A stretch of DNA of 64,000 bases, taken from assembly GCF_000202835.1 (NCBI RefSeq), contig NC_015186.1, positions 744,001 to 808,000 on the forward strand, in the 5' to 3' direction. The first letter of the stretch is position 1. Each line of letters starts with the position of its first letter. The translations under genes were made by a program, and so were the position numbers. Under the pieces are notes generated by a model that was not told the origin of the DNA, ran no database searches, and saw nothing but the letters and a program-made list of their open reading frames with translations. The stretch comes from Acidiphilium multivorum AIU301. GTDB taxonomy: Bacteria; Pseudomonadota; Alphaproteobacteria; Acetobacterales; Acetobacteraceae. Shown here piece after piece: positions 56,091 through 64,000 of the stretch.

Positions 56091-57170
56091 CTTGCCTATC
56101 CGGTTGACTCCCATACCTACTAGATCTAGTGTTGGGCATGGATGTCCTGGCCCGTGAAGACCTGCCGTTCCCGCAGTCTCTGCCGGAATTCCAGCGTATT
56201 TTCCCGAACGACGCGGCCTGTGCCGCCTATCTCGAAAGCGCCCGCTGGAATGGAGGGTTCGCCTGCCCAAGGTGCGGCGTCGTTGGCGAGCCGTTCCGTT
56301 TCGAGGCGCGCCCGGGCGTTCTGCGCTGCCGGGCCTGTCGCAAAGACGTAAGCCTGATGGCTGGGACCGTTATGGAACGCAGTCACACGCCGCTGTCGAC
56401 TTGGTTCTGGGCGGCTTACTTGATCGCCAGCCAGACGCCCGGAATGTCGGCCGTCCAATTTCAGCGGCAACTCGGCCTGTCGCGCTACGAGACCGCCTTC
56501 GGCATCCTTCATAAGCTGCGCGCCGGGATGGTGCGCCCCGAGCGCGACAAGATTGGCGACACGCCGCAAGAACACGTCGAAGTGGATGAAACGTGGGTTG
56601 GAGGACGAACCCGAGGCGATGGACGGGGTGTCCATCACAAGGTTCTCGTCGCCTGTGCCGTGGAGGTGCGCCACCGGAAACCGGGAACCAAGCTCGACAA
56701 TCGGAAAGACGGTCGCTACGCGGGACGCGTTCGTCTCGCTGTTGTCCCCGACCGTAGCGCCAATTCGCTCTGCGGATTCGTCGAAAACGCCGTTGCTCCC
56801 GGATCGCTGATCGTTACCGACGACTGGAGCGGCTATGCCGGTCTCGGAAGGCGCGGGTTCGACCACCATGCAATCGCCGAATGCGGCGACCCGGAGGTGG
56901 CAGAAGAATTCCTGCCGATCGTCCACTTGGTCTTTACCAACCTGAAGACCTGGATCAACGGCATCCATCACGGGGTCAGCGCCAAACATCTACAAGCCTA
57001 CCTCAATGAATTCACGTTTCGGTTCAACCGGCGCCTCTATCCCTTCAACGCGTTCCGCTCGCTGCTCGGAATCGCGGGTAGGGCAGCCGCACCAACCTTT
57101 GACGAGCTTTATTCCGGGGAATGGACACACCCTACATTTAGTGGGTGTGGGTAACAACCGGATAGGCAAG
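56091..57170 (+). mobile_element. complete IS1595-family insertion sequence (1080 bp)
   Basis: Bounded by 31-bp imperfect inverted repeats: 56091-56121 and 57170-57140 share CTTGCCTATCCGGTTG exactly, then CCCA-x-ACC-x-ACT with five mismatches. It is flanked by the 8-bp duplication GTCCATTG (56083-56090, 57171-57178). It encodes one intact transposase on the plus strand and interrupts an acyl-CoA synthetase gene of opposite orientation. All parts are intact, so the insertion is recent and the element may still move. Confidence 0.92.
56138..57154 (+). CDS. IS1595-family transposase (ISXO2-like)
   Basis: A protein of 338 residues from ATG 56138 (a GTG three codons earlier is possible). The N-terminal zinc ribbon has CPRCG and CRACRKD. 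The ISXO2-type catalytic domain has the first Asp in HVEVDETWVGGRTRG, the second in LIVTDDWSGYAGLG and the late segment VFTNLKTWINGIHHGVSAKH (Asn/His/Lys region replacing a classic Glu) followed by YLNEFTFRFNRRLYP. No frameshift or stop. Codon use is less GC-rich than in the interrupted gene, as expected for a mobile gene. Confidence 0.93.
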   Translation: MDVLAREDLPFPQSLPEFQRIFPNDAACAAYLESARWNGGFACPRCGVVGEPFRFEARPGVLRCRACRKDVSLMAGTVMERSHTPLSTWFWAAYLIASQTPGMSAVQFQRQLGLSRYETAFGILHKLRAGMVRPERDKIGDTPQEHVEVDETWVGGRTRGDGRGVHHKVLVACAVEVRHRKPGTKLDNRKDGRYAGRVRLAVVPDRSANSLCGFVENAVAPGSLIVTDDWSGYAGLGRRGFDHHAIAECGDPEVAEEFLPIVHLVFTNLKTWINGIHHGVSAKHLQAYLNEFTFRFNRRLYPFNAFRSLLGIAGRAAAPTFDELYSGEWTHPTFSGCG

Positions 57171-57178
57171 GTCCATTG
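57171..57178. repeat. 8-bp target-site duplication, right copy
   Basis: GTCCATTG, identical to 56083-56090 on the other side of the IS. Confidence 0.9.
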
Positions 57179-57653
57179 CTCCCAACCGGGCGCCGCCTGG
57201 GCCCTCGGGATCGTCGATATCGATCACCGGAGGAGCATTGTCACTGAGCTCGGCCAGGGCCGCGGCGATCACCGGGGCGAATTCGGTGTCGCTCAGCAGG
57301 AGTTTCGCCTCGCCGTGGCGCAGGATGTAGGCGATGGTCGGCGCATCCAGCCGGGTGTTCAGCGTGTTCAGCACCGCGCCCGCCATGGCGACGCCGAAAT
57401 GCGCCTCGACCATTGCCGGTATGTTGGGCGCCATGACGGCGACGACGTCGCCCGGTCCGATTCCCCGTGCCGCCAGTGCCGCGCCCAGCCGCTTGCAGCG
57501 CTCGAAGGTTTCCGCCCAGGTGCGCCGGATCGAGCCGTGAACAATCGCCGTTCGCTCCGGCCAGACTTTCGCTGTCCGCGCGAGGAAGGAGAGTGGCGAC
57601 AGCGCCTGGTAGTTCGCTTCCGTCTTCTCGAGGCCGGTGATGAAATCGGTCAT
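57171..57653 (-). pseudogene. acyl-CoA synthetase, N-terminal part (cut by IS)
   Basis: 161 codons from the ATG at 57653, with GAGGA upstream: MTDFITGLEKTEANYQALSP, LSFLARTAKVWPERTAIVHG, YILRHGEAKLLLSD. The frame runs on 10 codons into the IS to a TAA at 57140-57138, giving at most a 171-aa fragment with no catalytic site. At the junction ...LGAMD continues as YEDFLATG at 56082 once the IS is removed. The family activates medium or short-chain fatty acids; the substrate of this one is unknown. Confidence 0.9.
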
Positions 57654-57855
57654 GGTCGTGTCCTCGGCGTGGTGTGGCGTTTCGTTGCGGACAGGATACC
57701 AGCCGCCCCATGCTACCGCCATCCCGGCGGCGCGCGACGATGTGAACGAACGCGTCGCCTTCCGCGCTGGACTTCCGCGCGTCGCGCACCAAGATCCGCA
57801 CCACGCGGCAATGACGCCCGCCGAAGCTGAATTCCGAGTTCGAGGAGTCGCGTTG

Positions 57856-58413
57856 ATGAACCGCAAGATCCTGCCCCTTGCAGCTGCCGTGGTCGCATTG
57901 CCGGCCGTGGCGCTTGCCGCCTCGCCCGCCGCCGTGCCGGCGGAAATCGTTGTTGTTCCGGTTGCGATGGCGCCGGTGCCGTTCATGGCCGCGCCGGCGA
58001 TCCCGGTGGCCCTGATTCGCCAGATGAACGAGATGCAGCGCGCGATGCAGGTTCAGATGGCGGCCCTTGAGCAGATGGCCGCCGCCCCGCTCGCCCCGAC
58101 CCTGGCGATGGCCGGCCCTGCCGCCCTGCAGGGCGGCACCACACGCATCACCATGGTCAGTTCCGGCGGTCCCAGCGGCGTGTGCAGCGAGCAGATGGAG
58201 ATCATGCCCGGAAACAACGGCCGGATGCACGTCTTCGTCCGCCGCAGCGCCGGATGCACGCCTCAGGCGGCGGCCCTTCCGGGTCCCCATGAAGGGCCGA
58301 AAGCCCTTCATCCCTCGGCCCACGCGCATCTGCCGCCGAATGCCCTGCCGCCGCCCTCGAAGATCATCGAGGCGGATTACGCCGTCCCCGGCCGGGCGCG
58401 CGCCGAAGGCTGA
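57856..58413 (+). CDS. secreted Met/Ala/Pro-rich hypothetical protein
   Basis: A 185-aa protein with a signal peptide (MNRKILPLAAAVVALPAVALA, cleaved near residue 22). The mature part starts with a hydrophobic V/A/P-rich segment, then a Met/Gln-rich helix (QMNEMQRAMQVQMAALEQMA) and a Pro/His-rich tail. Two Cys (GVCSEQ and GCTPQ) are spaced about 27 residues apart and could form one disulfide. GAGGAG lies 10 bases before the ATG; a TTG just before is an alternative. I do not recognise a family. Diverges from the interrupted acyl-CoA synthetase gene. Confidence 0.6.
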   Translation: MNRKILPLAAAVVALPAVALAASPAAVPAEIVVVPVAMAPVPFMAAPAIPVALIRQMNEMQRAMQVQMAALEQMAAAPLAPTLAMAGPAALQGGTTRITMVSSGGPSGVCSEQMEIMPGNNGRMHVFVRRSAGCTPQAAALPGPHEGPKALHPSAHAHLPPNALPPPSKIIEADYAVPGRARAEG

Positions 58414-58442
58414 ACCTTCAAGGTAGGATGAACCTTCAAGGT
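58411..58442. repeat. tandem direct repeats TGAACCTTCAAGGT
   Basis: Two identical 14-base copies (58411-58424 and 58429-58442), starts 18 bases apart. Each contains the palindrome ACCTTCAAGGT. The first overlaps the stop of the upstream gene; guaB starts 100 bases downstream. Two spaced identical palindromes in front of a gene fit a regulator binding site, though they could also be a short duplication. Confidence 0.6.
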
Positions 58443-58505
58443 CCGGCGCTGCGCGGGCTGCCCTGCGCCGCCGGCCTTGCCGGATTGCCGGGAGCCGGAT
58501 AGTAG

Positions 58506-60041
<1,536 letters not shown>

Positions 60042-60044
60042 GCC

Positions 60045-61325
60045 TTGACCCCCGCGGGCCGGCTGCAGGCGGCGATCGAGCTGCTCGGCACGATCGAGGC
60101 CGATCGCCGGCCGGCCGATGCCATCGCCAACGACTTCCTTCGCACGCGCCGCTTCATCGGCGGCGGTGACCGGCGCGAGATCGGCGAGATCGTCTGGTCG
60201 GTGCTGCGTGCCCGCCGCCGGCTCGGCTGGTGGCTGGAGCGGGTCGGCGCCGAGGCGACGCCGCGCCTGCTCATCGCCTCCCTGCGCGTGCTCACCGGCA
60301 TGCCGGCGCCGCGCGTCGCCGGGCTGTTCGGCGTGATGCGGTTCGCCCCGCCGCCGCTCGAAGCTGCCGAGCGGCGCGCGCTCGACCGGCTCGACACCCA
60401 TACGCTCGACCATCCGTCGATGCCCGAGGCGGTGCGGCTGGAAATGCCCGATTTCGTGCTGCCTTTGCTGCGCGAGCGCTTTGGCGACAAGCTCGAGTCG
60501 GAATGCGCGGCGCTGATGCAGCCCGCGCCGCTCGATCTGCGGGTCAACCTGCTCAAGGCCACGCGCGATGAGGCGCTCGCCGCCCTGGCCGCCGCCGGGC
60601 TGAAGGCCGAGCCAACGCGGCTCAGCCCCTGGGGCCTGCGCCTTCCTGGCCGTCAGAACGTCACTGTTGCGGCACCGTTTCGCGACGGGCTCGTGGAAAT
60701 CCAGGACGAGGGCAGCCAGCTCGTCGCCCTGCTCGCCGGGGCGCAGCCGGGTATGCGCGTCGCCGATTACTGCGCTGGCGCTGGCGGCAAGACGCTGGCT
60801 CTGGCGATGACGATGGCCAACAAGGGCCACATCATTGCCTGCGACGTGTCCGCGCCGCGGCTCGATGGGGCGATCCGCCGGCTGCGCCGCGCCGGTGTGC
60901 ACAATGCCGAGCGACACCTGCTCGAATCCGGCGACAAATGGGTGAAGCGGCAGGAGAAGAAATTCGACCGCGTGCTGGTCGACGCCCCCTGCACCGGCGC
61001 CGGCACCTGGCGCCGCAACCCCGATGCACGGCTGAAGCTGACCGAGACAGATCTCGCCGAACTCACCGCCAAGCAGGCGGCGATCCTGGATGCCGCGCAA
61101 CGCCTGGTCAAACCCGGCGGCCGGCTGGTTTATGCCACCTGCTCGGTGCTGCGCCCGGAAAACGAGGCGCAGATCGAGAGTTTTCTCGCGCGGCATTCCG
61201 ATTTCGCGATCGTCCCCGTCGCCGACGGCCTGCCGGCCTATCTGCATGGGGACATGCTGCGCCTGTCCCCCGCGCGCGACGGCACCGACGGGTTCTTCGC
61301 CTGCCGGATGGAGCGGCGCGGATGA
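60045..61325 (+). CDS. RsmB-like 16S rRNA (cytosine-C5) methyltransferase
   Basis: A 426-aa protein with TTG start. N-terminal NusB-like helical domain (GRLQAAIELLGTIEADRRPA, ... GDRREIGEIVWSVL), then the SAM domain: RVADYCAGAGGKTLALAM (motif I), DAPCTGAGTWRRNPDARLKL (motif IV, catalytic-assisting Cys) and YATCSVLRPENEAQIESFL (motif VI with the second Cys). Matches the RsmB/NOL1 family; alphaproteobacteria often have two members, so I do not name it RsmB outright. Overlaps the GNAT gene by ATGA. Confidence 0.88.
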   Translation: MTPAGRLQAAIELLGTIEADRRPADAIANDFLRTRRFIGGGDRREIGEIVWSVLRARRRLGWWLERVGAEATPRLLIASLRVLTGMPAPRVAGLFGVMRFAPPPLEAAERRALDRLDTHTLDHPSMPEAVRLEMPDFVLPLLRERFGDKLESECAALMQPAPLDLRVNLLKATRDEALAALAAAGLKAEPTRLSPWGLRLPGRQNVTVAAPFRDGLVEIQDEGSQLVALLAGAQPGMRVADYCAGAGGKTLALAMTMANKGHIIACDVSAPRLDGAIRRLRRAGVHNAERHLLESGDKWVKRQEKKFDRVLVDAPCTGAGTWRRNPDARLKLTETDLAELTAKQAAILDAAQRLVKPGGRLVYATCSVLRPENEAQIESFLARHSDFAIVPVADGLPAYLHGDMLRLSPARDGTDGFFACRMERRG

Positions 61326-61855
61326 TCGCCATCCGCCGCGCCCGCACCGCGGATGCGCCGGGCATCGGCGCCGTCCATGTCGCGAGCTGGCGCAGCGCCT
61401 ATGCGGGCGTATTACCGGAGCCGGTGCTCACCGGTCTCTCGGCGCCGGATCAGGCCGGCTATTACGACCGGGTGATCCGCAGCGGTGCGGTGGTGCATGT
61501 TGCGGTCGCTTCCGGCACCGATCTTTCCTCCGCCGTGGGCCGCGGCGAGGTCGTCGGCTTCGTCACCGGCCGCCGCCGCCGCCGCGCTCTCGCCGATGCC
61601 GAGATCGAAACGCTCTACGTCCTCGATGATTATCGCGAGCGCGGGCTCGGACGCGAGCTCCTCTCGGCTGCGATGGCCCATCTCGCCGGACGTGGCTGCG
61701 CCTCCGCGGTCCTCTGGGTGCTGGCGGACAATCCCGCCCGCTGGTTCTATGAGCGCATGGGCGGGCGCCGCGTTGCCGAAGGCAGCGTCGAGGTTGGCGG
61801 CGTCGACGTGCCGCAGATCGCCTATCGCTGGGACGGCATCGAGCGTTTCATCTGA
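61322..61855 (+). CDS. GNAT-family N-acetyltransferase
   Basis: A 177-aa acetyltransferase: IRRARTADAPGIGAVHVASW opening, IETLYVLDDYRERGLGRELL (acetyl-CoA loop RxxGxG), VLADNPARWFYERMGG. The overall form resembles the RimI/YhhY-like groups, substrate unknown. The start overlaps the methyltransferase stop (ATGA). Converges on xerC with two bases between. Confidence 0.88.
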   Translation: MIAIRRARTADAPGIGAVHVASWRSAYAGVLPEPVLTGLSAPDQAGYYDRVIRSGAVVHVAVASGTDLSSAVGRGEVVGFVTGRRRRRALADAEIETLYVLDDYRERGLGRELLSAAMAHLAGRGCASAVLWVLADNPARWFYERMGGRRVAEGSVEVGGVDVPQIAYRWDGIERFI

Positions 61856-61857
61856 CG

Positions 61858-62799
61858 TCAGGTCTTCGCTCGCGGATGCGCCGCCTGCCAGACCGCCATC
61901 AACCGGTCGGCATCCACCGCTGTATAGCGCTGCGTGGTGGAGAGGCTGGCGTGGCCGAGCAGTTCCTGGATCGCCCTGAGGTCGGCGCCATTGGCCAGCA
62001 GATGTGTCGCGAAGGAATGCCGGAGCGCGTGCGGCGTGGCGTGTTCGGGAAGGCCGTTGAGCCGGCGGAAATCCCGCAGCCGCCGCTGGACCACGCCGGG
62101 ATTGAGCCGCGCCCCGCGCGCACCGAGAAAGAGCGGCGCGTCCGGCGTGGGGGCGGGGTGGTGCCGCAGCCAGGAAGCGATCTCCCGTCGCAGCACCGGC
62201 AGCAGCGGCACGATCCGTTGCCGCCCGCCCTTGCCGCGCACCGAAAGCGGCGCGCCCTCCGGCGGCAGATCACCGATATTGAGCCCGAGCGCCTCGTGTA
62301 TCCGCAGCCCGGCGCCGTAGAGCAGCGCCATCAGCGCGGTGTCGCGCGCCGCGAGCGCCGGGCTCGCCGCATCGTCGCCCAGGCTGTCCACCACGGCGGC
62401 GGCGTCCGGCGCGGTCAGCGCGCGGGGGAGGGGGCGGCGCGATTTTGGCGTGCGCAGCAGCCCCGGCGCCTCGTTGATCATGCCGTGACGCTGCCGCAGC
62501 CAGCGGAAAAAGCTGCGTACCGCGGAAAGTTTCTTCGCCCGTGTTGCGTTGCCGACGCCATCGCTCGCCGCCTTCGCCAGCCAGGCCCGGAAATCGGCGA
62601 GACTCAGCGCCGCGAGATCGGCGCCGGTTGGCTCGGCGCCGATATGCCGGGTGACGAAGCCGAGAAATTCCGCGAGATCGGCACCATAGGTCGATACCGT
62701 CAGCGCCGCGGCCCGCCGCTCCCCGGCGAGAAAGTCGAGAAATTCGACCCGCAGCGCCTGGGCGTCAGCCGCCGGGCCGCTTGGTCGCGAGCCCGACAT
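61858..62799 (-). CDS. xerC: tyrosine recombinase XerC
   Basis: A 313-aa recombinase that resolves chromosome dimers at dif with XerD. N-terminal SAM-like core-binding domain (about 15-105), then the catalytic domain with Arg in LLYGAGLRIHEALGLNIGDL, Lys in VRGKGGRQRIVPLLP, the H-x-x-R of PHALRHSFATHLLANGADLR, His in LLGHASLSTTQRYT and the nucleophile Tyr in that last motif. XerC rather than XerD is preferred from the N-terminal form; not certain. Overlaps exbD by 35 bases. Confidence 0.88.
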   Translation of the reverse strand: MSGSRPSGPAADAQALRVEFLDFLAGERRAAALTVSTYGADLAEFLGFVTRHIGAEPTGADLAALSLADFRAWLAKAASDGVGNATRAKKLSAVRSFFRWLRQRHGMINEAPGLLRTPKSRRPLPRALTAPDAAAVVDSLGDDAASPALAARDTALMALLYGAGLRIHEALGLNIGDLPPEGAPLSVRGKGGRQRIVPLLPVLRREIASWLRHHPAPTPDAPLFLGARGARLNPGVVQRRLRDFRRLNGLPEHATPHALRHSFATHLLANGADLRAIQELLGHASLSTTQRYTAVDADRLMAVWQAAHPRAKT

Positions 62800-63178
62800 T
62801 GACGATCCCGGATTTGCGCACGGTGTCCATCACCTGCATCAACCGCTGGTAGCGGATATCCTTGTCCCCGGCGATGACGACATCGACCTTCCTTTTCGCG
62901 GCCACGACCTGGCCGAGATAGGTCTGCAGCCCCGCCAGCGTGACCATCTGGTTCTTCACGTGCAGTTTGCCGGCAGCGTCGATCATCACCACCACCTGGG
63001 CCGGTTTCATCTCCTTCGCCGTCTGCGCGCCCGGCAGCTTCAGCGCGACGCCGGAATCGGGGATCATCTTGAGCACGATCATCACGAAGAACACGAGCAG
63101 GAACATCATGATGTCGATCATCGGCACGATTTCGAGCCGGGGGCGTTCGCGCTCCAGATGATCGCGTCTGCGGCGCAT
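62765..63178 (-). CDS. exbD: ExbD/TolR-family biopolymer transport protein
   Basis: A 137-aa protein with a single N-terminal membrane helix (VPMIDIMMFLLVFFVMIVLK) carrying the conserved Asp (PMIDIMM) that takes protons, and a periplasmic domain. With ExbB it forms the energising motor for TonB or Tol. Here the downstream end overlaps xerC. No tonB gene is visible. Confidence 0.92.
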   Translation of the reverse strand: MRRRRDHLERERPRLEIVPMIDIMMFLLVFFVMIVLKMIPDSGVALKLPGAQTAKEMKPAQVVVMIDAAGKLHVKNQMVTLAGLQTYLGQVVAAKRKVDVVIAGDKDIRYQRLMQVMDTVRKSGIVNVGLATKRPGG

Positions 63179-63181
63179 CGC

Positions 63182-63853
63182 TCAGACCCTGGCCATGCTG
63201 GCAGCGCGCCGCTTGGGCGGATCCTCCACCGCGTCGTCGCCGGCCAGCCCGCGCCCGTGCAGACGGTTGATCAGCACCACCTTGATGAGTTCGAGCTGCA
63301 GGACGATCTGGCGGCTGAGATTGTTGAAATAATTGACCAGATATACGGCGATGATCGCGATCAGCAGGCCCGCGCCGGTCGAGACCAGCGCATCGGCGAT
63401 CCCGCCTGTCACCTTCGCCGGCCCTCCGTTGCTCGACAGCACGTCGAAGGCCTGGATCATGCCGATGATCGTGCCGAACAGCCCGAGCAACGGCGCGATC
63501 GTCACCGCGGTATCGAGAATCCACAGGCCCCGGGTGATCCGCGGCATGGCGTCCATGATCTCTTCCTCGAGGTGATTGTCGAGTTCGTCGGCGTTTTCCC
63601 CGCGCGAGGCCAGCGCGGTTGCGATCAGGTGGCCCTGCAGCGTGGCGCCGTTCGTCTCGGCGAGCTGGCGCAGCCCGGCCGGATTGCCATAACCCACGGC
63701 GCGCAGCGCGGCATGGATGCGCCGCCCGGCGCCGAGCGTGCGCTTGAGCAGCCAGAACCGTTCGAGCCCGACGACGAGTGTCACCAGCAGCAGAACCGGC
63801 ATCACCGCCAGCAGACCACCCGTCATCATGACGAGGCGGACGATTTCATTCAT
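63182..63853 (-). CDS. exbB: ExbB/TolQ/MotA-family proton channel
   Basis: A 223-aa protein with three membrane helices: an N-terminal helix (VMPVLLLVTLVVGLERFWLL), the TM2 block ITRGLWILDTAVTIAPLLGL, FGTIIGMIQAFDVLS and the TM3 block GIADALVSTGAGLLIAIIAV. The conserved Thr/Glu-type channel residues occur in those two blocks. Its ATG overlaps the stop of the upstream ABC ATPase gene (ATGA), so it belongs to an operon that begins outside the window. Substrate system unknown. Confidence 0.92.
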   Translation of the reverse strand: MNEIVRLVMMTGGLLAVMPVLLLVTLVVGLERFWLLKRTLGAGRRIHAALRAVGYGNPAGLRQLAETNGATLQGHLIATALASRGENADELDNHLEEEIMDAMPRITRGLWILDTAVTIAPLLGLFGTIIGMIQAFDVLSSNGGPAKVTGGIADALVSTGAGLLIAIIAVYLVNYFNNLSRQIVLQLELIKVVLINRLHGRGLAGDDAVEDPPKRRAASMARV

Positions 63854-64000
63854 GAGCTAAGCTCCTCGGTGTGTTCGGGCCCGCGCCAGCGCGCGGACGC
63901 GCCGGCAGCGATCAGTTCCTTCGTATAGTCGGATTTCGCACCGGCAAGTAAATCCCCCGCGACCCCGGCCTCGATGACGTGGCCTTCCCGCAGCACGAGC
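63850..64000 (-). CDS. ABC transporter ATP-binding protein, C-terminal fragment
   Basis: Only the last 49 codons are in the window: LVLREGHVIEAGVAGDLLAG, AKSDYTKELIAAGASARWRG. The strand VLREGHVIEAG and the YTKELIAAG segment match the C-termini of ABC ATPases for dipeptides/oligopeptides and related nickel or nutrient importers. It is coupled to exbB by ATGA. The Walker motifs lie outside the window. Confidence 0.7.
   Translation of the reverse strand, partial: LVLREGHVIEAGVAGDLLAGAKSDYTKELIAAGASARWRGPEHTEELSS

Overview
This is a gene-dense, high-GC (roughly 68-70% by eye) chromosomal window of an alphaproteobacterium. COQ4 for ubiquinone synthesis, the ParC, RecO, RecF and GuaB sequences, the DUF2125 gene and the very C/G-rich third codon positions suggest Acetobacteraceae, most likely an Acidiphilium-like acidophile. 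That assignment is inference; no rRNA gene or other marker is present. I see no tRNA, rRNA or CRISPR array.

Layout. 0-11.8 kb: housekeeping and envelope genes. These are a truncated PH-domain protein, an L,D-transpeptidase lipoprotein, an ScfR/RamB-type regulator, recF, a ribF-maoC-glycosyltransferase run on the minus strand, then DUF2125, an MFS exporter and an MsbA-like ABC exporter, followed by three adjacent inverted repeats. 12.0-19.9 kb: a polysaccharide island with falling GC and translationally coupled genes. It makes a CDP-6-deoxy sugar (rfbF, rfbG, a 3,5-epimerase, a C-methyltransferase, an NAD-dependent reductase/epimerase) and carries two glycosyltransferases and a CmcI-like methyltransferase. 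It ends in a non-coding stretch with an IS5-type transposase remnant.

20.7-25.2 kb: a coupled cassette of a small membrane protein, a chemoreceptor with a histidine-bearing membrane sensor, and a SCO1 copper chaperone; then a second L,D-transpeptidase and coq4. 25.5-33.8 kb: a complete six-gene membrane complex related to complex I and group-4 [NiFe] hydrogenases. Its large subunit has lost the nickel-binding cysteines while its small subunit keeps its Fe-S ligands. Two DUF190 proteins follow. This is the most unusual system in the window. 34.0-37.4 kb: a dTDP-rhamnose operon (rfbB-rfbA-rfbC-rfbD, minus strand) whose upstream side is a decayed IS3 element.

38.4-46.4 kb: an M20 amidohydrolase, an unknown protein, then recO-parC-FUSC-UPF0114 in an overlapping run. 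46.4-54.9 kb: a GT61 transferase and pepA (minus), cysQ, a ROK kinase, a TusA-like protein without its cysteine, an HDAC-family deacetylase, xseB-ispA, a GT2 transferase and a TMEM175-type channel. 54.9-57.7 kb: an acyl-CoA synthetase split by a complete 1080-bp IS1595-family element with an 8-bp target duplication. 57.8-64 kb: a secreted protein, guaB, an RsmB-like methyltransferase, a GNAT enzyme, and the minus-strand run ABC ATPase (partial)-exbB-exbD-xerC.

Most start codons were fixed by ATGA/TGATG overlaps or visible GGAGG-type ribosome binding sites.
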